DNA from: Metopolophium dirhodum
Taxonomy: Eukaryota; Arthropoda; Insecta; Hemiptera; Aphididae
Length of the DNA stretch: 64,000 nt
Assembly: GCF_019925205.1 (NCBI RefSeq)
Contig: NC_083566.1
Coordinates: 6,138,001-6,202,000, forward strand
Direction of reading: 5' to 3'
Under the pieces are notes generated by a model. That model had not been told where the DNA came from and did no database searches. It saw only the letters and a list, made by a program, of their open reading frames with translations. Shown one piece after another: positions 52,741 to 62,925 of this stretch; within the stretch, counting starts at the first letter, position 1; each line of letters starts with the position of its first letter. Both the position numbers and the translations under genes were made by a program.

Positions 52741-52743
<3 letters not shown>

Positions 52744-52789
<46 letters not shown>
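52744..52789. repeat. (TTA)n microsatellite
   Basis: About 15 uninterrupted TTA/ATT trinucleotide units. Frames through it give Tyr or Asn homopolymers that are artefacts. Confidence 0.95.
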
Positions 52790-53286
52790 CAATTATATTA
52801 TACTTGTCAAGAAGTGTTACTGTCAAGTAAACTAATTAATATCAAGAAAGTGTGTTGTGTTTGTTTTGTTCTTGATCTATACTTAATATACCAACCAAAA
52901 TTACCTTTTGACCCTATATCATTATTTTATTTTTAAACATTTAATGCAGTTTTTTAACGTCTCATTTTGAGTTACTAAGAGTTTTAAGTGAATAATAATA
53001 CTTTATAATAATAACTTATTATATTTTATTTGATAAAATTATAAAACTGCCTCACAAATTTCCATTTATCAATGTTTGTTTTTAAATGTAGAAAAATAAC
53101 CTGTATTTTGTGGCATTCAACAAATAGTATATAATATAAAAATACTATGTAAGATAACAAATATTGTTTATTTTATCATGTGCAATATTTAATTTTTTAC
53201 CAATATCGGGACTAAAAATATTAGGTACTACCATTTAACTTCTATATTATGTTGGTTATATTATATTATGTACTTAAATGACTTAT
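52790..53286. other. AT-rich intergenic stretch
   Basis: Nothing recognisable lies between the TTA microsatellite and the tandem MITE pair. Confidence 0.5.
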
Positions 53287-53290
53287 CTAA

Positions 53291-53416
53291 GGGCCGTTCT
53301 TACAATGTACGGTTAAAGTTAACCAACACTAACTGGCCAAATTCTGCCGGTAATAAAATCTTTCATCAGTCGGTTAGCATTAACCTACACTTTACTGGAC
53401 ATTGTAAAAACAGCCC
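53291..53416. mobile_element. Harbinger/Tourist-like MITE, copy 1 of a tandem pair
   Basis: The left end GGGCCGTTCTTACAATGT pairs with the right end (reverse complement GGGCTGTTTTTACAATGT). The flanks are TAA on both sides (53288-53290 and 53417-53419). A TWA target duplication and GGGCC-type termini are characteristic of the PIF/Harbinger superfamily. At 126 bp there is no coding capacity. The interior is rich in GGTTAA/TTAACC blocks that extend the hairpin imperfectly. Confidence 0.7.
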
Positions 53417-53419
53417 TAA

Positions 53420-53526
53420 GGGCCCGTTTTACAATCATAGTTTAAACCTCGGTTACGCCCAACCCACTGATTTTACCGGCCGAATTCGGTGGTTTAACCT
53501 TAGTTTAACGATTGTAATACGAGCCC
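53420..53526. mobile_element. Harbinger/Tourist-like MITE, copy 2 of a tandem pair
   Basis: It begins GGGCCCGTTTTACAATCATA immediately after the TAA that ends copy 1, and ends with the complement of GGGCTCGTATTACAATCG followed by TAA (53527-53529). The two copies therefore sit head to tail around a shared TAA. The interior sequences differ, so this is not a simple tandem duplication. Confidence 0.7.
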
Positions 53527-53529
53527 TAA

Positions 53530-55109
53530 GTGTATGTTAGTAGGGTAAAGTTAACCTGTTGAATAAATATTTTTATGTTCAACTTAATAAATTTGTCGAG
53601 TTAAATTCAAAAACATCATTAAAGTATATTCAAAAATATATTATCAACTACGACAGTACAGTAGTAAACGTAGATATCAAACATTGAACTTAGAATTAAA
53701 ATTTCCTTGTATCAAAAAGAAATAAACTAACCATATCTAGTTTGGTGTTAAGTATTAGCATGACCCTACATCCAACAATCAATAACATTTTGTTAACGTC
53801 TTTAAACCAACATTCTTGTATATTACAGCCAATTGGTTGTCACATGTCAATCAATATTCATTAATCTAAACCTAATTAATATTTATAATTGTCGATGATC
53901 TAAGATTAATTGGCAATAGCCTTAGATATTTACAATTATTTTATTTCCTTGTATATTTTTTACCTATATTTCTTTCTTATGTTTGATGTTTCACACAGTA
54001 GATAATTATCACATACCGGTACCCTACCTACTACTATAAAACAAGGTTATCAGTATCTCGATTCTAGATGGTTGTTACTAGATGAACATAGAACTTTATA
54101 TTAGCTCGTATATCACTAGTTTATATAGACGCATTTGAAAGCAATGAATTGCACTAAAAGGGTAACATGCCACAAATTCTGATTAAAGCAAGAATATTAC
54201 TTAGTACACATTGTATAGTAAGTAATACCTATGCATTATTTATTTATTTGATGACTGTTTGAATGTTCAACATTGTCCATATTTTTGACATTTTTAAATG
54301 AAGGATTGTCAACAATATATTCATGTTTGTACATTCGTAAATAGAATATTAGTTAATATAATATGTAAGTCCTAGAAAAAATTTCGTTTATGGATAATCT
54401 TACTGTCTAGTATCTAATGGTTAATTATTTAATACAATCAACAAAATAATAAGTTGCTCCGCTATACATACCCTCGCCACATGTGGCATGCAGCCATGCT
54501 GGTGTATTTCTTTCTAAACTGTTTAGGTGCCACTGGTAAGTGCTAACTAGTAAGTCTGAAGTACCGAGTAACCTAACCTAAAGACTAAGATACAATAAAC
54601 TGGAAAAGGCATGCCTGGTGGCCGGCAGATGACAGCCGTGTACGGCAGGGCTTTATATGAGCGCCACCTCGCCAATATTCATCAGTCGTCACTTGTCATT
54701 AATATCATAGGTGCCTAATAGCAATTAAAAAACGTTAGATTTTAAATTCATTTAGATATACTTATATTTTGTTAAGTTTGTGTCGTATTTTAATTTATGT
54801 CACGCCTGCACCGAAAGTTTGTTTTTCGATAGCGGTTGAAGCGTTGGAAAGCGTCCTTTTTCCGTCCAGCGGGCGGTAAAGTGGGAATCCCTAATAGTGC
54901 CGGCCGGTAAAGTGGAAATCCCCAAAAGTGCTGGGCGCACATATCACGAGCGTATCCCCTGCACAACCAGACACTGAAATCTATACCACGGTCGTTGGTC
55001 CTTACAAAACATAAACTTTTGGTTACATCTTATAATCATATTATAACCTCTATGCGTGACGCTTAAAATAAATAAAACCAAATCGTTTCTATCATGAAAT
55101 ATTGTTGTA
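53530..55109. other. Intergenic DNA with transposon debris
   Basis: No gene is supported. A GC-richer stretch at 54.45-54.97 kb includes a two-copy direct repeat of about 30 bp (GGTAAAGTGGGAATCCCTAA at about 54876 and GGTAAAGTGGAAATCCCCAA at about 54906), which resembles decayed transposon sequence. Confidence 0.45.
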
Positions 55110-55110
55110 T

Positions 55111-55141
<31 letters not shown>

Positions 55142-55870
55142 ATTGAATACGGGACGTGCCCAATTACATTGTATAGTATACATAATAACTAAGATAAAGT
55201 TACATAAATAACAAATATTACAAATATTAAGATATAAAGAACGAACAGACAATTATTTAATGCTAAGTACTAAAGAATAGTGGGTCCTCATTGGCCAGTT
55301 TCATCATACGGACAATAGGACGATAGTTACAGCGGCTAAAAGGAATTTGGAAAGGGAAAGAGTATCTGGAATAGAAACTTGAAACCCTGAAATTAAGTTT
55401 ATATATAGGAGGACAGGGGAATCGACTTCACCATTTATAAGTTTAGAAAGAAACGTAAGATTAGCCTGTTTCCTCCTGTCACATAGGGTAGACGAATGGA
55501 GGCACTCCAACACAGGTTGATACTCGTGAGGTGCGCACTCAATGCGTAATGCGAAAGCAGCAAATTTCAAAATTCTATGCTGAACTCTTTCCAGTTGACT
55601 ACTACCTACCGTCGAATGTGCACGGATTCCAAATAATTACCCCATACTCCAACACAGACCGAACAAAAGAGCAATATAACGTCTTAAGAGAGCTGGACAG
55701 TTTAAATTCAGCCGAAATTCTTTTCACAAAACCGAGAAGCTTCAAAGCCTTACTAGTAACTTTCTCAGTATGAGTACGAAAAGTAAGCGATCGATCTAAA
55801 GTAATACCAAGGTCCATAACACTGCAGTCACCTGGCTGCTTTATAATTATAGTCTAGTTGTTGCATAGAT
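55110..55870 (-). mobile_element. 5'-truncated non-LTR retrotransposon (jockey-like LINE), 3' end with (AAAT)n tail
   Basis: The minus strand encodes the C-terminal end of a LINE reverse-transcriptase ORF2 in two offset frames. The first is MDLGITLDRSLTF..KALKLLGFVKR..LKTLYCSFVRSVLEYG and VIIWNP (55602-55817). After a one-base frame change near 55600 the second is QLERVQHRILKFAAFALR and onward to a stop at about 55304. The blocks DLGITLD, LEYG.IWNP and ERVQHRILK are typical of jockey-like ORF2 C termini. The 3' tail is an (AAAT)n tract read on the minus strand (55112-55143), the usual simple-repeat tail of such elements. The upstream catalytic palm is absent, so the copy is dead. Confidence 0.75.
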
Positions 55871-55940
55871 CCCTGCATTACCTTTGCCGTGATCGATGAA
55901 TGCAGATGCGTGACAAGTTGTCACTGACAACAATTAGTAT

Positions 55941-56056
55941 GTGTGGCTCGTGCGGGAAGGCAATTTCAGTCTTGGGCAAAATGCGGCCCTCACCTGCAGC
56001 TCGTGCCGTTCACGTCGTCCGCGACTGAAATAGCTCACTTCCCGCCCTTGCCACAC
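55941..56056. repeat. Imperfect inverted repeat with about 50-base loop
   Basis: The left arm at 55941-55971 ends GGGAAGGCAATTTCAGTC. The right arm, starting GACTGAAAT at 56023, is its imperfect reverse complement (GACTGAAAT, then CTTCCCGC, then TGCCACAC). Arms are about 31-34 bp. The sequence is GC-richer than its flanks and non-coding. It could be a fold-back transposon remnant. Confidence 0.6.
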
Positions 56057-56089
56057 AATATACTATTACCTTTCGGTAGACCAGAGTAG

Positions 56090-57383
56090 GATCTAGAATT
56101 TTTTTTTTGATTGGACCCACTGTCTTTTTCCAAGTTTTACAACACAAATATTTAAAAATGGCCCAATTTATTAACCTAGATAATAGGACAATGGGGGGGG
56201 GCACTTCTGTCCCCCCCTTAAATCCGCCGCTGGTACCAGACATGTTATCTCACGCAATTTCGTGCGGCCTTCTATACGGCTCTCGTGACTCGTTTCTAGT
56301 TCACTCTATCTTCGTGTCATGGAAGTTCATCAGTTCGTGGAAGTAACTACAAATTAAGATTTGTGGGTTATAATAGGGATTCCTAAATAGGTTTACACTA
56401 AATCCACCATTTAAAAAAATTGTAGAGGAGATTTTTACTATGATCCTATTAAGGCCATTGCAAAACCTATCAATTTTTCATCCAAACAACCTATAAGAGA
56501 CTAATAAAAATTAAGGTACTTCTAGAGGTTTGATTTAAAAAGTTGTAAAGATGATGACAAGTTTACTTTGCTTCGATCTCAGCATATAATATATAGGTAC
56601 AGTCGTACAGAGTGATTCTTTTATCATGAACAACTCATTCTTTTAAAAAATTTTGATGTTTTTGAAAATATTATTTTTGTTTCAAGTCGTTACAAAACAA
56701 TTTTTTAAAAATTATATTTAAATATATTGATTTTCTCTATATTATTTTTAAGTTGGTACTGTTTTGAATGACAACTTACAGCTCAAAATTTAATTTTTGA
56801 AAGCAGAATAATTTCTCCAAGTATTTCAATACATAAAAATCAAATTTACTACGAGTAGTTCATGAGTTAGGTTTAGGTATAAGTGTATAACTTATAACTT
56901 AAAAGTATTTAAATTTTAAAGTATAGATGAGGAGAATATAGCGTACTAACAAATACTAAATCTACTAAAACCAAAATAATACGCTCAATGGGTGGGAGGG
57001 GGGCATTTCCCCCCTCCCCAGCTTATTTAGTTAATACTTTGTAAAAAAAAAAAATTGTATTTATTTTGCTGTATTATCGGATATTTTTGACTTTGGCACT
57101 CCCGATTTATATTTCTGCGGGTGGCCTAGCCAATTTTCAAACATATTTACGATTTTTAATTTTTCTAATCGAACCTTTGCAACTTTGAATTTTGAAAGTA
57201 CTTGAATGTTATGTGTACGTATTATGACATTACGTATAACAATTTTACGTCCACAAATAGGTTTTGATCTAATGACCAAAAATGTCATGTGCATACGCGC
57301 AATATGTTAAGCCGACCATGGTCCTTGGGCCATGGCAATAATGTTTTCGTTATCAATGAAGAGAGTGAATAGGTACTGATTGG
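56090..57383. other. Transposon debris with G/C-run palindromes
   Basis: Two hairpin-forming G-run/C-run pairs occur: nine G then CACTTCTGT then seven C at about 56193-56217, and GGGAGGGGGG..CCCCCCTCCC at about 56995-57019. Such runs next to translated SGGFKGGT-type frames are typical of old insect transposon ends. No gene is supported. Confidence 0.45.
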
Positions 57384-57945
57384 CAAGGCTGGGCAAGTTA
57401 ATGATTTTTTTTAACTCAGTTAAGTTAAGTTAATATGGACCAAAAACAAAAAGTTAAAAGTTAAGAGTTAATTTAACTCTAGGTTAACTCAATTAAGTTA
57501 AAAGTTAATACACACTTTTTGTTAACTTTTTATTAAGTTAAAAAAAAGTTAATTTGTTTATACAACGCTAGCCTACTTAATTTTTTTCCAACCCAAAACT
57601 AAATTGTAGGATATACTGTTAATACTTCATACAGTATTTCCATATAAGTTAGATTCGAATGATATACATTTTTAACTTTAAACAATTTACGATACATATT
57701 TTTTGACATGAAAACGAAATAGACTGGAACAGTGAAATATTATAAAATTAAAAACAAAATAAATTAACTTAACTTACTTCTTAAAATGAAAAATTAACTC
57801 GTTAATTTCACGTTAGTTAAGAAAGAAATTTAGTAAGTTAACAGTTAATTTAATGAAAAGCCAAAAGTAACTAGTTAAGTTAAAAAGTTAAAAGAAAATT
57901 AACTTTTTAACTTAACTTTAACTTTTTAACAAGTGCCCACCTTTG
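57384..57945. mobile_element. hAT-like MITE with 8-bp target site duplication
   Basis: The left terminus CAAGGCTGGGCAAGTTAA pairs with the right terminus (reverse complement CAAAGGTGGGCACTTGTTAA). Both sides are flanked by the identical octamer CTGATTGG (57376-57383 and 57946-57953), the 8-bp duplication diagnostic of hAT elements. The 562-bp interior is non-coding and consists largely of reiterated AAGTTAA / TTAACTTTT blocks. It would depend on a transposase encoded elsewhere. Confidence 0.85.
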
Positions 57946-57953
57946 CTGATTGG

Positions 57954-58871
57954 TGATGGTTGTGGACTTGTGGAGTATACGCACACAAAGTCGAGCAGTT
58001 ACCCGTTACCGCGAGGAACGAAAGAATAGGCTATGCACAACTCCTTGAAAATATTAAATAACACGTTTGCTCTTTATAGTTGAACAACTGAATAATTGAA
58101 ACAATAAAAAGTTTAAAAAAAAACATGAAATATCGGTCGATCTCAATAGGATATCAAAAATCGGGTTCTAAAATTCTATCGGCTCTAAATTTCTAAAATT
58201 CGTTAAACTGTAAAACGCTTAAGTACTTAAACTGGATCAGTGGTGGCGCGAAATTGTAGAGACTTTGAAGCATATTTTTAACACCGCACCAATTATTGAA
58301 TCAAAATTAGCAGTAGGGGCCATTAATAATTATTAATTATAATATTTACCATGATATTTGTGTTGAGGTCTTACGATTATATACATATTTATACACCCAC
58401 CCACCCATTTCAGACATGAAGCAATTGCTTCAAATAATCCTATATCCCGCCGCCACTGAACTGGATTATTGGAAAGACGAAAGCTTGTCATGACTATCGG
58501 TAAGAAAGTTTTATCTCAAAATTAATATGTGATTCATTCTATCGGCCGTTGTATATTCTTCGCTTTGGGCAGTTGGGCTTTAGTCCTTTGGGTATAACGT
58601 TCTCTTAATCTTGAGGTGAAAACTGGAAATGTGGATTGTGGAATATCCAACCATTTTTTCCCTCTCACAAGTTTGTAAGTTAGATTAAAAATTAGAGTGA
58701 ATCGACCTATTATGAATCTTGATATTAATAACATTATCTGTGTTAATATGTGGGTTTTCATACGATAGTTTAATTTTTTAGCAAGTTATGCGTATATAAT
58801 ATAGTGTAAATTAGAAACGCTCATAACTAATTTAAACACTGAGTTATCGCACAACATCCACATACAATCAC
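57954..58871. other. AT-rich intergenic DNA, no supported gene
   Basis: No recognisable coding sequence. The C-rich patch near 58395-58455 looks like further transposon debris. Confidence 0.45.
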
Positions 58872-59011
58872 AGATAATGTTCTTACCATCAAGTTTTATA
58901 ATAGGTCAATTGACTGCAAATTTTTAAACTAACCGAGTTAAACGTGATCTACTGAGCGTAAATGTGTACTTGTAAGACGGAGACAGCTAATATCTGTATA
59001 GCGTCCTCTTA
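58872..59011. repeat. Dispersed repeat, copy B (first copy at 13984-14131)
   Basis: It shares ordered blocks with copy A: AGATAATGTTC, ATAATAGGTCAATT, TAAGACGGA and AGCGTCCTCTTA, in the same orientation and with similar spacing. It is non-coding, and the class is unknown. Confidence 0.6.
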
Positions 59012-59483
59012 AATCGTCTATTATCGAGTGTATTAGTATCGTGCTAACTGTGCGTCCGAGCACGATTAAAGAATAAAGATAGTATTTATATAACCGTGTG
59101 TCTGAGCAACGACCGCTAGAAAAACAGCAGCGCCTTCTATTTCCGTAATCTTCAACAAGTGCACGAAGAAACCAACCGTCACTTGATTCGACAGATGGTG
59201 ATGCTGTATAGTGTATACATCAAAAATATATTTTAATATTAAAATTTCACGGCATTTTTTTATTATTTCTTTATGATAATAAGATAGTATAATATTATTT
59301 CCCATAATAATTTTTTTTTTTATTAAATTGTCAGATATTAAATTACATCCATTATAGGTTCGTAATTATTCATTATACTATATGTATCAAACATTTTCTA
59401 TGTCAATATACGATTGCATGAACGTGGTAACTGAAAATTGGATGCTGGCTACCCAGTATGATCAATGAATTACTAGGGATGGA

Positions 59484-59518
59484 CCAAGGTGTATTGATAT
59501 TGTATCAATACACCTTGG
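59484..59518. repeat. Perfect 16-bp hairpin
   Basis: CCAAGGTGTATTGATA, a 3-base TTG loop, then its exact reverse complement. It sits in AT-rich DNA with no flanking gene. It may be the core of a larger decayed palindromic element. Confidence 0.8.
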
Positions 59519-59711
59519 AATAGATTAAACTTCGAATATTTTGAAATTAATTTTTTAATAACACATTTTGATTTTAAATAGAAATATATCCTGTTTTAAC
59601 TGTTAAACAAATATAAATTATATTATAATAGTATTGATATCCATTTCTCTCTAACTTGATGTTAAATATTGAAGTAAAATTAATACTCATTTTGTATCAA
59701 AAGCTTACTTG

Positions 59712-60282
59712 AAGGGGTCCGTGCAAGAACGAGATAACTCCATTTTTCAAAACTTTTCAGGAAACGATAATGTTATTTTAAAAATATTTAAATAAAGATA
59801 AATATAATTTGGAAATTAATTTAGATACATTAGACCACGATAAAAAAAATGCCGTAGTAATTGATTTGATTTTCTTAATTTCTTTGAGATGATAATTAAT
59901 ATTAACCTACATTTTTGGAGTTATCTTGTTTTTTGACCAGAACCATGTATTTATTATTTATTCATAATTTGTTTTAATACAAAAAAAAAAATTATTATTC
60001 ATTCGGTTTTAGAAATTTGTAAAAAATATAAAAAAATAATAAAAAAAATATAATAATAAAAAAAAATAAATATAATTGTATGTACCACTTCGGGAGTTAT
60101 CTGGTTTTTCAACGGAAAAAAAAAACCAGACAACTCCATTTACTTTATATCTCCTATACGAATGATCGGAATTGTCTCGTTCTTGCACAGATATACTCAT
60201 AATTTTTTTCTTGATAATAAACAGCCAAAACCCCATTTTTCGAAAAAAAATGGAGTTATCTCGTTCTTGCACGTACCCCTTC
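59712..60282. mobile_element. About 570-bp inverted-repeat element built from a reiterated motif
   Basis: The left terminus starts AAGGGGTCCGTGCAAGAACG and continues AGATAACTCCATTTTTC. The right terminus is its near-exact reverse complement. ACTTG flanks both sides (59707-59711 and 60283-60287), a possible target duplication. At least four further degenerate copies of GAGTTATCTsGTTCTTG lie inside, in both orientations (about 59919, 60093, 60125, 60168). On the minus strand the motif reads QERDNS three times in a 91-codon frame that is otherwise Phe/Tyr/Ile-rich and probably not a real protein. The class is unknown. Confidence 0.65.
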
Positions 60283-60289
60283 ACTTGAT

Positions 60290-60729
60290 CGTACTACACA
60301 AAATCTCAAAAATCTACAAACTATAAATTAAAAACAGATATTGCATCATAGCAATGCAAATATATATAAAATATAATTGTTATTGTAATAAGATATCAAT
60401 TCCTATTCTATGACTCTATGGTATCCTATATTTTTGATAAACTATTCTTGTCAAATCTCCTTTCATTTCAAAAGATACCAATTTTTAATAAAAACCTAAT
60501 CCTAGTGCTAATTTTAACTTCTTGTCTTACCTCGATTATAAGAATATGATGTACATAAAAACAACAAAATAACATAATAAAAAATAACATATTTTTAAGT
60601 TTTAAAACTTTTTATAAAATATATATTTTAAATTTTGTTTACATTAAAATATGTAAAAACAATGCCTGTACGCAATTGTATTAACAATGTTTACTACCAG
60701 AAACATAACTCATAATGTTATCTATTGTT
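60290..60729. other. AT-rich spacer, COX11 3' flank
   Basis: No gene. It should hold the COX11 3' UTR and poly(A) site (minus strand), but no single clear hexamer stands out. Confidence 0.4.
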
Positions 60730-60870
60730 TCAGTGTTTGAAAATATTTGATAAATCTACACCTTGTTTGGCTTCGAAGAATGTGTACGACAGTGTTATGT
60801 CATCAATGTTCTCCATTTTTGGATCGGTAGTATACTCAGGATCAATAAAAAAAAATACTGGCATATCAAC
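60730..60870 (-). CDS. COX11: COX11 exon 4 and stop
   Basis: It runs VDMPVFFFIDPEYTTDPKME, then NIDDITLSYTFFEAKQGVDL and SNIFKH before TGA at 60732-60730. The nine-T run near the start keeps frame. The C terminus is complete relative to the family. Confidence 0.94.
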   Translation of the reverse strand, partial: VDMPVFFFIDPEYTTDPKMENIDDITLSYTFFEAKQGVDLSNIFKH

Positions 60871-62089
60871 CTAAACAATTTAAAAATTATTATCAATCCT
60901 GTTGTTATATTGTAAACAGCTAATAAAATACCTCTTCATTTGGATTCAACTGTTGTTCTTCAAAACAAAAACATTGTATTTTATTAAAATATTGTCCTGC
61001 CTCAAAAGGTACAACATTGTATGTGCTGATACCTGTAATAGCTTTATCTAATGGATTTTTAGCTGTATAAAATGCTAATGCTGTTTCGCCTGGTGCTACC
61101 TAATAAAAACATAATAAATATAATATTTTTTTCAACATTAATTTTGAATTAAAAAGTTAAGTTTTGTTCTATAAATTATATAATATAACATTTTTTTTGT
61201 GCTTTCTAATCTAATGTAAAAATATCTCAAACTAAAACAGATATAGTAATAAAAAAATGAGACAAAGAAAATGTATTTTGATGTTTACATGTGGATAGTT
61301 AAAACTTCCAGAAACAAAATTCATGTTTACAAAAATTTTAATTACTATATCGAACTGTTGAAAAATACAATTATGAGGTAGGTAGGTAACCCAATAGCTA
61401 AACACTTAAATTATGATAATTGAATTCTTCTACTTCAAACACAATCTTGCAAAGAATATAAACATTTGTAAATTGTATTAAACATAAATGGAGAAGTCAA
61501 CATTTATTATAATGATCAATGTCTATGGTATCAAATATAAATCAATAAAGAATAAAGTAGTAAAATAAGACATCTATTTAATTAACTAACCAAATAAATT
61601 GAGAATCATTATGTTGGTTACAGTTTATCTGGATTATCAATGCTCTATTAAATTTAAAGGTATTACTCTGATTTCATTCTGAAGAGGTTTAAAGCTCCAT
61701 TGCATACTGGATGACGTATCAGCAGTGAAATGAACTTTGATCTCTCGGTTTCTATTGGGTTTCATTGTTTCTACTTTAGAATCTTCTATGTTATGGTTCA
61801 GAGTTCCACCATAACTGAATGCCTATAAATAGATCAACATTATAGTGACTTGTCAATGTAATATTTAGTACGTGCTCACCTGACAAAACATTTTATACAG
61901 TGGCACAGCCGCATAACTAAGACCGACCGTTAATACTCCTAGTGAAGAAAGATAATATACAGTAGAACGTATTCTCTTTTTTTGTGCACTATTTGAACTA
62001 GTATTATGTAAATGTTTGTTGAACAAAGAGTTTAGGGGACAATGCAAGCCACACATAGGCCGCATTTTATACAGTGCCTTAAACATCAT
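60730..62089 (-). CDS. COX11: Cytochrome c oxidase assembly protein COX11, four exons
   Basis: Exons in transcript order are 62089-61880, 61822-61667, 61099-60932 and 60870-60730. All junctions are phase 0 with GT..AG borders (donors GTGAGC, GTAATA, GTATTT). The product has 224 residues, against 276 in human. COX11 is an inner-membrane copper chaperone facing the intermembrane space. It delivers copper to the CuB site of COX1 during complex IV assembly. Visible are a basic N-terminal presequence, a membrane segment (about 44-63, YYLSSLGVLTVGLSYAAVPL), the conserved YKMFCQ cysteine, YGGT, the domain core (VAPGETALAFYTAKNP, NVVPFEAGQYFNKIQ) and the copper-binding CFCF motif, then LNPNEEVDMPVFFFIDPE and LSYTFFEA. 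The start is the first of two adjacent ATGs. Nothing is missing. The neighbours are unrelated. Confidence 0.95.
60932..61099 (-). CDS. COX11: COX11 exon 3 (copper-binding CFCF motif)
   Basis: It holds 56 codons from VAPGETALAFYTAKNP to QQLNPNEE. The CFCF motif that binds Cu(I) follows YFNKIQ. Acceptor ATTAG, donor GAG/GTATTT. Confidence 0.95.
61667..61822 (-). CDS. COX11: COX11 exon 2
   Basis: It holds 52 codons from AFSYGGTLNHNIED to QWSFKPLQNEIR, including KPNRNREIKVHFTAD, the first strands of the immunoglobulin-like CtaG/COX11 domain. The acceptor is TTATAG and the donor AGA/GTAATA. Confidence 0.93.
61880..62089 (-). CDS. COX11: COX11 exon 1 (presequence and membrane anchor)
   Basis: It holds 70 codons from MMFKALYKMRPM to VPLYKMFCQ. 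The N terminus is rich in Lys/Arg and lacks acidic residues, as a mitochondrial presequence should be. The last cysteine is a conserved redox/copper-relay residue. The donor is CAG/GTGAGC. Confidence 0.93.
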
Positions 62090-62099
62090 TTTATTATAT

Positions 62100-62546
62100 G
62101 TTTTGTCGTCTTGATCGAAAAGTCATCGTTTTTCTTTGGAGTTGGATCACTATAATAGAATAAAATTTACGAATATTATAAACGTACTAAAATTTAATAG
62201 GGTACAGAATTTGTACTCTACAGTCGCTAAATTTTAATTTTCAAATATTTACCACACTATTATTCAGTACGGAGTGCTACATAAGGCACATTATTCTCTA
62301 GCGATTTTATATTAATATAAAATTCGGTGTGACTATGACATTATTAATTGTTGAATTTGTTCGTACTTCGTTTTAGTTTTCGATTTTTGACTTAAGCAAA
62401 TTGTGAATGTAAAATAAAAATATCAAATAGGTACTGAATAATATTATCACAGAATAAATGTATTCTCTGATATTATTATGTCTGATTCTGTTATCAATTT
62501 ATCATTATTATCATCAATATTTATCATTACTAGAATAAGGTCCATG
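62100..62546. other. COX11 5' flank
   Basis: AT-rich with mild CpG around 62.1 kb, presumably the COX11 promoter (minus strand). No divergent gene is visible. Confidence 0.4.
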
Positions 62547-62551
62547 CCTTA

Positions 62552-62684
62552 GGGCCAGTTGTACCGTCTACGGTTAAACTACGATTAAGCTTAATCAGCT
62601 GATAACAGATATTTAACCGTGCTAATTCGGCCGGTTAAACTCTGATTAACTTTAATCATAGACATTAGACGGTACAACTGGCCC
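62552..62684. mobile_element. Harbinger/Tourist-like MITE upstream of COX11
   Basis: The termini GGGCCAGTTGTACCGTCTA are perfectly inverted (right end 62666-62684) and flanked by TTA on both sides (62549-62551 and 62685-62687), a TWA duplication. The element is 133 bp with GGTTAAACT-type subterminal repeats. It resembles the pair at 53.3 kb in its GGGCC ends and TWA target, but the inner sequence differs. Confidence 0.75.
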
Positions 62685-62690
62685 TTAGGG

Positions 62691-62719
62691 CTTAGATCAT
62701 ATACAATGGATGGAGCTAC
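62691..62719. repeat. Solo terminus of the fold-back element seen at 20457-20731
   Basis: CTTAGATCATATACAATGGA and the following bases match the left end of the 20.5-kb fold-back element at about 27 of 29 positions. No matching opposite end is visible nearby, so this is a truncated copy abutting the Harbinger-like MITE. Confidence 0.6.
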
Positions 62720-62925
62720 TTTAATCATTTGCTGTGTCCAACACACTTGCATTTTTTGGAAAATATATAAATTAATGCATTATAACTGATTATTTTGAAC
62801 CATGACCCTCTTAAGATTACGATTACGATTACCCATTTATACATGCGCATAATATGTGTATATTTCATAAATATTATTTTTATTTTTGTGTTGATATATA
62901 AATTATACAATCGGTTAACACTATA

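Noticed and set aside
52644..52936. Poly-Tyr and poly-Asn frames
   Set aside because: Caused by the TTA microsatellite.
56010..56243. Minus-strand frame with SGGFKGGTEVPPP as a gene
   Set aside because: The Gly/Pro block comes from G and C runs typical of transposon debris. No domain follows.
60009..60284. Minus-strand 91-codon frame with three QERDNS-like repeats as a real gene
   Set aside because: The repeats are the translated sub-motif of the inverted-repeat element. The rest is Phe/Tyr/Ile from A/T runs.
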